Of a DNA stretch of 64,000 nt, positions 35,945 to 45,044 are shown one piece after another (positions within the stretch are counted from its first letter, which is position 1; each line of letters starts with the position of its first letter). This DNA comes from JAHEDT01 sp963825615 (GTDB lineage: Bacteria; Desulfobacterota; Desulfuromonadia; Desulfuromonadales; BM103). The stretch lies in NCBI GenBank assembly GCA_963825615.1, contig CAWGTV010000008.1:372001-436000 (forward strand). Direction: 5' to 3'. The notes beneath the pieces are model-generated. The model saw only the letters and a list, made by a program, of their open reading frames with translations. It had not been told where the DNA came from and did not search any database. The position numbers were made by a program, and so were the translations under genes.

Positions 35945-38004
35945 GGTGACGCTTCCTTGGCAAAAAGAATCTTCAACGGTGAGCGTAGTGGCTCCCAGGT
36001 CATCTTGACCTGATTCCGGCCGTTGCTGAAAACCAGCAGGCTGTAGCGGCCGTAATGAGGAATGCGACGCGCCGTATCCTGCGCAGCGGCAACCGACCCG
36101 GGCAGAAAATATCCGGCGACGTGAGAATTTTCATGGCCAGCCAAGACCATAAACAGCACATCCTCCGCCTGTGCATACAGTTTATCACCGATCACGAACT
36201 GTTGCCCAGTCACGCGGAGCCCGTCGGGGAGCTCGGGACGCAGGACCGCGCTCTCCGGCCACCCCAGCACAAGCAGATCATGATCACCCGGTCGCCTGGC
36301 AAGATATTCGGCCTCGCTGAGCACTGGAGCCTTCTGCCACTGCAGGCCACGCAGCAGGTCCCGGGAGGCCCCGAGCAGGGCCTCGGAGCCCTTGGCGACC
36401 ACGACCAGCGGCACCCTTGAGGCCCGCAGGTTGTTGACCGTGGCCGGCAGTTCCTCGTCGAAGAGCTGGCGGAAGAGACTACTTTGCGGATCAACGACCA
36501 GATTGATGGGCCGCTCGCTGACGGTGAAGGTGAAGCGCTGTTCCCGTTCAGTGAGGACGACGGACTGGTCAATGACCTGCGTTGCCGTTTCCAGGCGCAA
36601 CGGCACGCTGAGATCGTAGCGCGGCTCGTCCTGGCTGAGGGCTCCCGAGACCTCCCAGCCGGCCGCCACAGGCCGGGCACTGACATCCGCCAGGCGCAGC
36701 TGTGGAGCCCCAGGGCGGTCGATCCACTGGCGGAAAAATGCTGTCAGCTGCATTCCGGAAGCGGCCTCGAAGTGGCGCTGCAGGTCACTCCAGGCGTAGC
36801 GCTTGCCGAGGCCTTGGCGGGCCGCAGCCTGCAGACCCGACCAGAAGGCCTGGTCACCGATCAGGGTACGCAGCATATGGAAGACCATGGCCGCCTTGCC
36901 GTAGCCGACCGCCTGGTCGCGCTTGGTCGTGCGGCTGCGAAAATCCCGCAGGGGCAGGTCATCGCCGACAGCGACCAGAGCCTTGTAGTCTCGCAGGATA
37001 TTGCGGCGGTACTCGAGCGCCTCGGCCGGATCGTGCAGCTCTTTCAGGTAGTAGTCGGCAACATAGGTGGCCAAACCTTCCCCCCAGTTGCCCGACTGGT
37101 AATCGATCTCGATGGCGTTTCCCCACCAGGCGTGGGCAATCTCGTGGGGGAGGCTGGTCGTGCGGATAAAGGGGAGCCTGATCACGCTGCTACCGAGCAG
37201 AGTCCAGCCGGGCAGGCCGTAGCCCGTGGGGTAGAAGTTTTCAACCACGGCGAACTTGGCGTAAGGGTAGAGACCGAACAATTGCTGGTAAAGCTGCAGG
37301 TATTCGCGGCACGACTCCAGGTAGCCGGCAGCCAGGGCGGCATTCTCCGCGCCGGTGAAGACCAGAAGCTGGATGTCACCAAGATCGTCCCGGCTGAGCT
37401 GGTAAGCTCCGGCCGCGAGAGCCAGGGCGGACTGCGGCAGACGCGTCTGCCAGGTCGTTTGCGTGCCGGTCTCGCCGGACTCGCGGGCGATCAGGCGCCC
37501 GGCGGTCACCCCGGTCAGTCCTGGCGGCCCTTTGATCGTCACGCGAAAACGACTGTTTGTCCCGAGCGGTCGCGGATGCCAAGCGGACGCTTCGGCGAGA
37601 TAGGTCCCCTGCGGCTGGATCGTCGCCGTGACGCCGAGGGATGGATCCTCGATGCCAACCGTGTCCTGCGGTACGGGGTCGGCGAAATAGACCCGGTAGG
37701 TGATGGTTAGGGTGGTGATCCGCTTCGCCAGGGCCAGCTTCAGTAGCCCCCCATTGAACAAGTAGGGCACCGGTACGCCGTCGGCCGTCACCGCATCGAT
37801 AGCGGCCTGGGACGCCAGACGAAACGCCGTCGGCCATTCCGTCTGCCCGTCAGCCCGGCTCAGCACGGCCTGCCCTTCCAGAAGATGGTCAGGCGGGACG
37901 AGGCGGATGAACAGTTCCTGATCTATCAGGCCGGGTCCGGCGGCGGCCACTGGGACGCTCACCAGCAGCAGGAGCACGTGAATGTACAGCAGAGTTCGCA
38001 ACAT
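35941..38004 (-). CDS. M1-family-like metallopeptidase with C-terminal extension
   Basis: 687 residues, signal peptide MLRTLLYIHVLLLLVSVPVA. The zinc site is HEIAH (287-291) followed by GNWGEG with the second Glu at 309, and a tyrosine region YGKAAMVFHML around 375. Upstream is the YPYAKFAVVENFYPTGYG segment, similar to the GxMEN-type exopeptidase loop but lacking it exactly. M1-like proteins hydrolyse peptides; this exported version may act in the periplasm. The last ~170 residues (LVLTEREQRFTFTVSERPIN onward) are a beta-rich extension. Overlaps the ChaN-like gene by four bases. Confidence 0.88.
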   Translation of the reverse strand: MLRTLLYIHVLLLLVSVPVAAAGPGLIDQELFIRLVPPDHLLEGQAVLSRADGQTEWPTAFRLASQAAIDAVTADGVPVPYLFNGGLLKLALAKRITTLTITYRVYFADPVPQDTVGIEDPSLGVTATIQPQGTYLAEASAWHPRPLGTNSRFRVTIKGPPGLTGVTAGRLIARESGETGTQTTWQTRLPQSALALAAGAYQLSRDDLGDIQLLVFTGAENAALAAGYLESCREYLQLYQQLFGLYPYAKFAVVENFYPTGYGLPGWTLLGSSVIRLPFIRTTSLPHEIAHAWWGNAIEIDYQSGNWGEGLATYVADYYLKELHDPAEALEYRRNILRDYKALVAVGDDLPLRDFRSRTTKRDQAVGYGKAAMVFHMLRTLIGDQAFWSGLQAAARQGLGKRYAWSDLQRHFEAASGMQLTAFFRQWIDRPGAPQLRLADVSARPVAAGWEVSGALSQDEPRYDLSVPLRLETATQVIDQSVVLTEREQRFTFTVSERPINLVVDPQSSLFRQLFDEELPATVNNLRASRVPLVVVAKGSEALLGASRDLLRGLQWQKAPVLSEAEYLARRPGDHDLLVLGWPESAVLRPELPDGLRVTGQQFVIGDKLYAQAEDVLFMVLAGHENSHVAGYFLPGSVAAAQDTARRIPHYGRYSLLVFSNGRNQVKMTWEPLRSPLKILFAKEASP

Positions 38005-38071
38005 GCTCTAGATTATAGCACCAAGCCACAACGTTCGCTCCGCCAATACGCTCTGGCCTGTCCCTTTCGGC

Positions 38072-39915
38072 CTAACGGTAGCCCTGCGCCTGCAGGGAAA
38101 AGAGGTAGGCATACTGACCAGCCCAGTTGCATCAGCTGTGCGTGGCTGCCCTGCTCGACGATGTGCCCCTTGTCGATGACGACGATCTGGTCGGCCATGC
38201 GCACCGTAGAGAAGCGGTGCGAGATCAGGATCGTCATCTTGCCGCGACTCAGCTCACGAAAATGTTCGAAGATGGTTGCCTCGGCGGCGGCGTCCATGGT
38301 GGCGGTGGGTTCGTCGAGCACCAGCAGGTCGGCCCGGGTGCGCATGAAGGCGCGGGCCAGGGCAATCTTCTGCCACTGGCCGCCGGAGAGCTCTCGACCA
38401 CCCTTGAACCACTTGCCGAGTTGGGTATCATACTGCTGCGGCAGCTTGTCGATGAAGTCATGGGCCATCCCCTTCTCGGCCGCCTCCTGCCAGCGCTGCC
38501 GGTCTTCAAAGTGGCTCATGTCGCCGGCGCCGATATTCTCCCCCACCAGGAACTGGTAGCGGCCGAAATCCTGAAAGATCACGCCGATGCGCTGGCGCAG
38601 AGCGTCGGCGTCCCACTGCTGCAGATCGAGACCGTCGAGCAGGATGCGTCCTGTATCGGGTCGGTAGAGACGGGTCAACAGCTTGATCAGGGTGGTTTTG
38701 CCGGAACCGTTCTCGCCGACCAGCGCCAGGCTGTCGCCTGGTTTGAGATGCAGGCTGATCTGCTGCAGTGCCGGCTCTTCGCTGCCGGGATACGTGAAGC
38801 TGACCTCCTCGAAGCGGACCCCGTCCCCCGGTAGCGGCCCATGGGTGCAACGCCCCCAGCACCAGCGGTACCGGCTGCTCGAGGTACTCATAGAGGTTGG
38901 ACAGGTAAAGGTTGTCCTCGTACATACCGCTGATCGCCGACAGGCTGGCCGAGACCGCCGACTGCCCCTGCTTGAAGAGCAGCAGGTACATCGTCATCTG
39001 GCCGAGACTGATGGCCCCCTGGATGGCCGACAGGGCAATCCAGGCGTAGGCGCCGTAGAAGGCTGAAGTGCCAAGCAGGCCAAGAGCAAAACCCCAACTG
39101 TCCCGGCGCAGGGTCAGCCGCCGGTCCTCGGCGAAGAGCTTCTCGAAGATCTCCCGGTAGCGCTGCAACAGCTTCGGGCCAAGGCGGAACAGCTTGACCT
39201 CCTTGGCGTAGTCCTCGCGGGCCAGCACCGTCTCCAGGTACATCTGCATACGCGTCTCCGGCGAGCGCCAGCGGAACAGGCGGAACTTGTCGCCGGAGAA
39301 TTTCGCCTCGGCCAAGAATTCCGGGATACCGCCGGCCACCAGGATCAGCACCGTCCAGGGAGAGAACTGCACCAGCAGAACCCCGTAACTGACCAGCGAG
39401 ATGCCATTCTGCACCAGGCCGAAGGTGCGCGTCACCAGGCTCAACGGCCGAGTCGAGGCCTCGCGCCGAGCGCGGGTCAGCTTGTCGTAGAATTCCGAAT
39501 CCTCGAAATGCGCCAGCTTGAGAGTCAGGGCTTTTTCCAGGATCATCAGGTTGATGCGCTGGCCCATCAGCGCCCGCAGCAACGCCTGGCAGGTGGAGAT
39601 GCCACGCTGTGTGCCGGCAATCAGAACCACCACCCCCGCCTCGGCAGCGACGAACAGAAGCACGGCGTTAGTCTCGGCGTGACCAGTCTGCTGATGCTGG
39701 CCGATCGCGGCGACCACACCATCGACGATCAGCTGGCCAATCCAGGCAACGGCCGCCGGCAACACCCCGGCCACCAGGGTCAACACGGCAAAGGTCAACG
39801 CCATACACCTGCTGGTCGACCAGACCAGCTCAAGGGCGCGGCGGCTGTAGCGGAATACGTCGAGAAACCGCTTGGGCTGCTGGCTGTTGTCTGTATCTAG
39901 GGGAGGATGTTTCAC
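38072..39915 (-). CDS. ABC exporter half-transporter (TMD-NBD fusion), two frameshifts
   Basis: About 613 residues. Six hydrophobic segments in the first ~330 residues are followed by the ATPase. Frame one ends the membrane domain at NLYEYLEQPVPLVLG; a surplus base near 38850 shifts to FEEVSFTYPGSEEPALQQIS, Walker A LVGENGSGKTTLIKL, signature ELSGGQWQKIALARAFMR, Walker B LLVLDEPTATMD and H-loop ILISHRFSTVRMAD. A second surplus base near 38125 should restore GQYAYLFSLQAQGYR and a stop at 38072. GTG 39915 has AGGA upstream. The pattern matches lipid or peptide exporters; substrate unknown. Confidence 0.88.
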
Positions 39916-40016
39916 GCAGGATCCTGATGCGGGGAGAGTAATGCAACCATTGCTGTGCCGCCGGCAGCCATGCTTAGCACCAAAACCGTTTTCCTCTGGA
40001 GAGGAAGGGTCTCTGC

Positions 40017-40874
40017 TTAGATTGATACCACACGGACATCGACGATCAAGGTCGGCGCCGACCCGGACAGACCGATAAAGCTCCCGGAGACCGGCGGGAC
40101 CGCTTCCGGATGATGGGCCACTGCCACGGAAATGTGCCGGCTCCCCGTAACCTCGCCGCAGGTCGGGTCAAAGCCTTTCCAGCCGGCGCCGGGGAGGTAA
40201 ACCTCAGCCCAGGCATGGGTTGTTGCCGACCAGTGCTCCGTGGCGGGGGCGTGAGAGTAGCCGCTAACGAAGCGGCTGGCCAGACCCAGGTGGCGGCAGG
40301 CCTCGACAAACAGCGCGGCAAAATCCCGGCAGGAACCGCTCCCCCAGGCCAGGGTCTGCGCCGGGGTCTGCACCCCGGGTTCTTCGCGGATGGTGTAAAC
40401 GAACTGCCGGGCGATGGCCTTGCTCAGCAGGTCGAGCAGCGCATAGGTTTGCATACAGGGCTGCCCCAGGCCCAATTGGCTGAACCATAAGCGGATGGCC
40501 CCCTCGTCACCGGGATAGACCGGCTGCAGAAAGGGCATTAGATCGACGCTGTCCTGTGGGACATACGCAAAGGGATAGTTGACCGCGTAATCTTCAAAAA
40601 GAAAATCGAAGGGATTCTCCACAAAGTGCTGGATGACCACTTCACTGGTTATGGAGAGCGTCAGCGCGGGTTCAAGGAAATCGACGACCGCCGCGGCGTT
40701 GTCAAGCACATCGCGGTGCCACTTGACAGTGTGCGCGGGCGAAATCTCCAGCGCCGAGGACTCGATATGGACCTCTGGGCCCTCCCGTGGCCGCAACAGA
40801 AGGCGATGGGGTTGCAGCGTGACCGTGTTGAAAAACCGGTATTCCGTGAGGTGAGTGATTTTCAGACGACGCAT
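40017..40874 (-). CDS. Transglutaminase-like protease family protein
   Basis: 285 residues. The N-terminal bacterial transglutaminase domain starts ITHLTEYRFFNTVTLQPHRL; the core has GSGSCRDFAALFVEACRHLGL (catalytic Cys), SATTHAWAEVYLPGAGWKGF (His) and DPTCGEVTG (Asp), an intact triad. Such cytosolic enzymes are usually peptidases or peptidoglycan/protein amide modifying enzymes, and often act with polyglutamyl ligases. Neither is adjacent here. The start ATG 40874 has no strong ribosome binding site; the motif order is standard. Confidence 0.92.
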   Translation of the reverse strand: MRRLKITHLTEYRFFNTVTLQPHRLLLRPREGPEVHIESSALEISPAHTVKWHRDVLDNAAAVVDFLEPALTLSITSEVVIQHFVENPFDFLFEDYAVNYPFAYVPQDSVDLMPFLQPVYPGDEGAIRLWFSQLGLGQPCMQTYALLDLLSKAIARQFVYTIREEPGVQTPAQTLAWGSGSCRDFAALFVEACRHLGLASRFVSGYSHAPATEHWSATTHAWAEVYLPGAGWKGFDPTCGEVTGSRHISVAVAHHPEAVPPVSGSFIGLSGSAPTLIVDVRVVSI

Positions 40875-41050
40875 GACATCATTCTAGCAGAGAAGTGCCC
40901 GCAGGGTTGTCTCTGCTGCGAATTGTTTGCAAACATTCAGGCTGAACAGAGGAAACCATGAGCATAAAGGAGGATGCCCCGGGGAAGTGGCGCACTGCTT
41001 ATTGCGGGGGAAAGCCCGAGAGCGTCCCCCGCCGGACACCTAATGTTGCT

Positions 41051-42061
41051 CTAGAGTGCTTTGAAACTGAACCGGTAGCTGAAGTTCTTGGGGTCGTAGA
41101 AGTCGATGGGCTTGCCGCCAACCTCGGCGTAGGGGTAGCCGAAGGTGTTAAGCGGTGTGCCCGCCTGGGAGGGGTTTAGCACCAGGTCGCGGCCTCTGGC
41201 CAGCTCAAAGCGATAGGCGTCGATGCCACCCCAGAAATAGTCACGCAACTCGACAATGCGCAGGCTGGAAAGCTCGAGCTTCTCGACCAGCATCGCCTTG
41301 AGCACGTCGGCCGGGTCAACCCACATCCAGCCGTAGCCAGGGAGGAAGAACTCCGACCAGCAGTGCTGCCAGGTGGTGATGTCCTGTTCGGCCTGCTTGC
41401 CGAGGCGCAGACCGAAAACTTCGCGGGCCGGCACCCCGGCGGCGCGGCAGAGGGCCACGAACATCGAGGAGATGTCGGTGCACTTGCCGCCGGGCTTGAC
41501 CAGCAGGTAGCAGACGTCCCCCTTGCCGCAGCCGATGGTTGCAGGGTCGCGGTACATATTCTCCACGGTCCAGTCGTAAATCGCCCGGGCGCGCTCCAGC
41601 ACGGTCGTCTTGCCGGCGACGATCTTATCGGCCAGTTCCTTGACGGCCCCATCGGTCGGGCCGAGACTTGTGGGGGTCAGGAATTCGGCGTAATCACCCG
41701 GATTCCAGGCCGGCTCCCTGGCAGGCAAGTCGCCGCGGCGCAATTCGTCGCGCGACACTTCGAAGGCCAGGGTTAGCTTGCGGCTCTTGCTTCCCTCGGG
41801 CCATGCGGCATAGAGCAGCGGCGTACCGTTAGCGGGCAGAGTGTAGACGCCGGATTCGGCGTAATCGCCGTCTAGACGGATCTTGCCGACCAGCTGGTCT
41901 TGGTTGGAGACCGGGTAGGGGATCCAGATGCGGACCGCTTCTCCGGTCGCCTGGGTGCTCAGGTCGAATTCCATGGTGACCAGGCCGGCGCAGTTATTGG
42001 CCCAGGCGGGCAGGGCGGAGAGCAGGATCATAGTGACAAGAGTCAGCAGACCTTTTTTCAT
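41051..42061 (-). CDS. Exported transglutaminase-domain protein
   Basis: 336 residues, signal peptide MKKGLLTLVTMILLSALPAW. Core elements: GGKCTDISSMFVALCRAAGV (Cys), TTWQHCWSEFFLPGYGW (His) and MWVDPADVLKAMLVE (Asp), plus an N-terminal beta-rich domain (residues 25-125). Likely a periplasmic amidase or protease acting on cell-wall or protein amides. It is next to the cytosolic transglutaminase-like gene (40017-40874) on the same strand with a 176-base gap, but the two differ in location and are not close paralogues. Confidence 0.9.
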   Translation of the reverse strand: MKKGLLTLVTMILLSALPAWANNCAGLVTMEFDLSTQATGEAVRIWIPYPVSNQDQLVGKIRLDGDYAESGVYTLPANGTPLLYAAWPEGSKSRKLTLAFEVSRDELRRGDLPAREPAWNPGDYAEFLTPTSLGPTDGAVKELADKIVAGKTTVLERARAIYDWTVENMYRDPATIGCGKGDVCYLLVKPGGKCTDISSMFVALCRAAGVPAREVFGLRLGKQAEQDITTWQHCWSEFFLPGYGWMWVDPADVLKAMLVEKLELSSLRIVELRDYFWGGIDAYRFELARGRDLVLNPSQAGTPLNTFGYPYAEVGGKPIDFYDPKNFSYRFSFKAL

Positions 42062-42349
42062 AAGCTGTTACTCCTGTAGAGGCAGTAGTTTGAAAGCCGA
42101 CCAGCATTGTCATCGATTGAACGCGTCAGGTCAAGATACATCCCAGCGTAAATGACACTTAGCGAGGGATAAAAACTTTTTATTATAAAACTATTTAATC
42201 TAAATTGTCTCCGCCAAATGTAGGGACAAGGCGCAGGGGACATTGGGCCCGTTCATTGAGGGATGCCAACCGCTACCGTCGGCTTATCACTGGCCAGCGG
42301 TTTCGTGTTTTTGGGTTGAGTTCTGATTGTTCCCTCATGGGAAACTAAA

Positions 42350-42445
42350 CAAAAAAAGCCCCACTCTTAGGAGGTGAAGAGCAGGGCAAAAGCTCTGTGC
42401 CTTTAAAGGAGGGGGTAGCAAAGGCTGCAGAGTGCTGATTGTCTT
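42350..42445 (+). ncRNA. Candidate structured small RNA, copy B (AGGAGG hairpin loops)
   Basis: An A7 tract precedes GCCCCACTCTT-AGGAGG-TGAAGAGCAGGGC (loop AGGAGG at 42369-42374; stem CTCTT/GAAGAG). Then GCCTTT/AAAGGC (stem) encloses AAAGGAGGGGGTAGC (AGGAGG at 42407-42412). The order and spacing match copy A at 8434-8516, and TGGGAA occurs upstream of both A tracts. No gene begins close after either. The remaining part of 42240-42620 shows nothing else I can support. Confidence 0.5.
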
Positions 42446-42625
42446 AGAGTTAATTCTTTACTGATCCCCCGATGCTGATCCGCCGTTAGCCATGTTTTTA
42501 TGCATGAGTTCTGCCGCGTTTTCGTCCATGTTTTTGTTTACCGTACGCCAAGAAACATTACCGGAGGATGTCCACAAAATTACAAATTGTTAAACTTTTC
42601 CATGAAAGTTACCATCTAGCAGTTA

Positions 42626-42657
42626 AAAGCCCCTGATTTCATTCAGGGGCTTTCTCA
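42626..42657 (+). terminator. Intrinsic terminator
   Basis: Perfect stem AAAGCCCCTGA/TCAGGGGCTTT with loop TTTCAT and a short T/C tail. It may end copy B of the small RNA or an unseen transcript. Confidence 0.75.
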
Positions 42658-42704
42658 CATTGCAGGGTCAGAGATAATTTCGCATTTTGGCCAAAATAAG
42701 CATT
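42657..42704 (+). repeat. Duplicated ~48-base element, copy 1
   Basis: Begins CATTGCAGGGTCAGAG and contains TTTTGGCCAAAATA. Copy 2 at 43233-43280 begins TATTGCAGGGTTAGCA with GGGCCAATCTA. Both directly follow terminator hairpins, so a terminator-plus-tail unit seems duplicated. Confidence 0.55.
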
Positions 42705-42841
42705 CCGAAACAGTGCAGGAGTATATAAGAAGAAATCTTTGACTGGAAACTATATTTCAGTTAGATTGTAAAAGTGGTTTAAATGCATTCCGTGGGGGAT
42801 GGGATGACGGATAACCCAACAGATAAATCTATAAATTATGG

Positions 42842-42878
42842 ACCGCTGTCGTTGGCTTTAAGCTAAACAGCGGTTTTG
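42842..42878 (+). terminator. Terminator-like hairpin ahead of the 62-residue protein gene
   Basis: ACCGCTGT/ACAGCGGT stem with a 17-base loop and a TTTTGTC tail, 52 bases before ATG 42930. It could attenuate transcription of the downstream small gene. Confidence 0.6.
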
Positions 42879-42929
42879 TCGTTTGTACACCTGAAAATAT
42901 ATATTTACTTTCGGGGAAAGGGGCACATC

Positions 42930-43118
42930 ATGCTAATACGAGTTATGTACAATGATGGCAGATTCGACATGGTTAAACCGAAGTTGCTAGAGAATCTACT
43001 GGAAGAAGAGAGCGTTACAAGTTTCACGCGCTCAGGAAGTTGGGCAGTTGTGGGTCGTGATGTTATCCGCAAAAGTAGATCGCAAGAATACCAGGGGATT
43101 GAACGTAGAGGTTGTTAA
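42930..43118 (+). CDS. 62-residue conserved-type small protein
   Basis: MLIRVMYNDGRFDMVKPKLL then ENLLEEESVTSFTRSGSWAV and VIRKSRSQEYQGIERRG. ATG 42930 has AAAGGGG upstream; the in-frame upstream ATG at 42876 would sit in the terminator region. From memory this resembles small delta-proteobacterial proteins that start (M)IRVMY and end with a G-ERR-type tail, but I cannot verify a family name. No signal peptide or membrane segment. AT-rich flanks and lack of neighbours make it look like a stand-alone small gene. Confidence 0.7.
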   Translation: MLIRVMYNDGRFDMVKPKLLENLLEEESVTSFTRSGSWAVVGRDVIRKSRSQEYQGIERRGC

Positions 43119-43203
43119 GCACAGTCGGGCCATTCCCTTTTCAGTCGCGTATATGATGAGAATTGTATTCTTTGAATATTTCATTCCAGTGTTTCTACTT
43201 ATG

Positions 43204-43231
43204 GCCACCTGAAAACGGGTGGTCTTTTCTC
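43204..43231 (+). terminator. Intrinsic terminator of the 62-residue protein gene
   Basis: GCCACC/GGGTGG hairpin with TGAAAAC loop and TCTTTTCT tail, about 90 bases after the stop. Confidence 0.8.
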
Positions 43232-43232
43232 G

Positions 43233-43280
43233 TATTGCAGGGTTAGCAAGAATTCGAATTTGGGCCAATCTACATTCTCA
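43233..43280 (+). repeat. Duplicated ~48-base element, copy 2
   Basis: Begins TATTGCAGGGTTAGCAAG and aligns with the element at 42657-42704 across about 48 bases, with mismatches. It directly follows the terminator hairpin at 43204-43231. The 62-residue protein gene lies between the two copies. Confidence 0.55.
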
Positions 43281-43447
43281 CCTTTCTTTTGGATTTATAA
43301 GACCTCTCCAAAAGCCATATGTTTACTTGAAGCGATAGCAACCTTAGGGAAGGGCATAAAACAGGCTGAGAAATTGGCAATCATACGCAGGAAGCACCCC
43401 ATGCGGTTTTCTACTAAGGTTGGTGCATAGCGACAAAGTGAGCCCAT

Positions 43448-43963
43448 ATGGAGCCAATCTTCACAGACCCCGCCCTGCATCGTTATACCCAGCGGCCCTT
43501 CCCCCCTTACCGATATCTGCCCTTCCAGGGCGACTCCGGGCACCCTCACCCACGCAACGACCCCGGCGGCCATTCCTACCACGAGGACGAAGAGTTCCTG
43601 CCGCCATTCACGCCTGCAGACTGGCGGGCCTGCGAGCTCTACCTGTACGGCATCGACCTGTTTAATCACGGCTACTGGTGGGAAGCGCATGAAGCCCTGG
43701 AACGCGTGTGGCTAGCGTCCGGGCAGAGATCGACCAAGTGCGGCATCTTCGTCCAGGGGCTGATCCAACTGGCCGGCGCCCAGCTCAAGCGCTTTATCGG
43801 TGAACCGCGTGGCGCGCAGTCGCTCACCAGGGCCGGTTGCGAAAAACTCACGCGTGTCGAGGGGATCTATCTAGGCATCGCGATCGCGCCATTGATCGAC
43901 GCGGCGCAGCGCTGCCTACGGGAGGACCGCGGCGAGTTTCCGCGGATTGAGTTGCTCTTCTGA
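43448..43963 (+). CDS. DUF309 family protein
   Basis: 171 residues. The central DUF309 helix pair is GIDLFNHGYWWEAHEALERVW and FVQGLIQLAGAQLKRFIGEP, well matched to the family pattern (LFNxGxYWEAHE...W..., LIQ.A....). N-terminal ~55 residues are Pro/His rich. Function unproven; DUF309 proteins bind metal or act in central metabolism by association. ATG 43448 lacks a strong ribosome binding site. Confidence 0.88.
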   Translation: MEPIFTDPALHRYTQRPFPPYRYLPFQGDSGHPHPRNDPGGHSYHEDEEFLPPFTPADWRACELYLYGIDLFNHGYWWEAHEALERVWLASGQRSTKCGIFVQGLIQLAGAQLKRFIGEPRGAQSLTRAGCEKLTRVEGIYLGIAIAPLIDAAQRCLREDRGEFPRIELLF

Positions 43964-43999
43964 GACCGCGGCAGAGAGGCTTCGGTAAGAGGCCCGGGC

Positions 44000-44815
44000 T
44001 CACATTCCGTCCGGGTCAGGGGAATTGTCTGAGGTCGTTCGCGGTCCGCCGAGCTGAGCAAGCTGGGCCAGGGCGTCGGCGATCTCTGCTTCGGAAAGAA
44101 TGTGGCGCAGGCCAAGCAGCTTGAGCAGCCGAGCCGCCCTCTGGCGCACCTTGACGGCCTTGCTCTCCGGGTTGAATGCGATCCGCGGCCCAGGCAGCAT
44201 GGCTGCGAGGAAGGTTGCTTCGGCCGGGGTCAGCAGAGAGACAGGTTTACCGAAGTGGTAACGGGCACCGTGCCCCATGCCGTAGACCAGGGGCCCGAGC
44301 TCCACCACGTTCAGGTACAGCTCCAAGATCCGCCCCTTGGTCAACGCCCCCTCCAGGCGCTGCGCGACCACAACTTCCCGCAGCTTGCGCCGTATCGATT
44401 TCTCCCGTGAAAGGAAGAGGTTCTTGGCCAGCTGTTGGGTGATGGTCGAAGCCCCGAGGGCCATGCGCTTGCGCTTCAGATCATACTTGATCGCCTCCTT
44501 CACTGCTAGCACATCAATGCCGCCATGCTCGTAGAAGTTGGCATCCTCGGCGACGATCACCGCCCATTTGAGCTCGTCAGGGATGGCCTCGAGAGGCGTC
44601 CAGTAGGGGTTTTTCGGTCCGACCTGCAAGGGGTGCATCGCTCCCTGCCAGTCGGGGGCCTCGATGGTCAAAGTGTTTCTGCTGTTCCTGAGCGGCGCGA
44701 TGTCGGGCAGGTCCCAGCAGACCCATACCGCCAGCGCCGTGAAGCAGAGAGCCAAGGCAGCCAGCGCCAAAAGTGCGTATTTCAATATTTTCGTTGGCAT
44801 CCGTAACATCTGCAT
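44000..44815 (-). CDS. mtgA: Monofunctional biosynthetic peptidoglycan transglycosylase
   Basis: About 271 residues. One N-terminal membrane helix (about 10-35) leads to the GT51 domain: VIVAEDANFYEHGGIDVLAV (catalytic Glu in EDANF), GASTITQQLAKNLFLSREKS, RKLREVVVAQRLE, ILELYLNVVELGPLVYGMGH. It polymerises lipid II glycan chains at the inner membrane. No transpeptidase domain follows, matching MtgA. The first in-frame start (44920) would add a leader without membrane character, so ATG 44815 or 44809 is preferred. Confidence 0.95.
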   Translation of the reverse strand: MQMLRMPTKILKYALLALAALALCFTALAVWVCWDLPDIAPLRNSRNTLTIEAPDWQGAMHPLQVGPKNPYWTPLEAIPDELKWAVIVAEDANFYEHGGIDVLAVKEAIKYDLKRKRMALGASTITQQLAKNLFLSREKSIRRKLREVVVAQRLEGALTKGRILELYLNVVELGPLVYGMGHGARYHFGKPVSLLTPAEATFLAAMLPGPRIAFNPESKAVKVRQRAARLLKLLGLRHILSEAEIADALAQLAQLGGPRTTSDNSPDPDGM

Positions 44816-45044
44816 AATGGAACTTTTCCGGTTAAAAGGTGAAGAAGAGCTGATCGACCGGCCCTGCGGCGCAGAGCCTGCCCTGCTTGTCAGTGTAAAG
44901 GCCTCCGTTGCGCTTAGCAAGTGTGCGGCTCACGTGAAAACTGCACGGGGACTTTCGGATTCCATGCAACATCGGCCAGACTTTTGTTAAGCTGTCAGGG
45001 CATAGGGTTGTTGATGTTCACCTCCAGGCAAGGAGATGTGCGTG

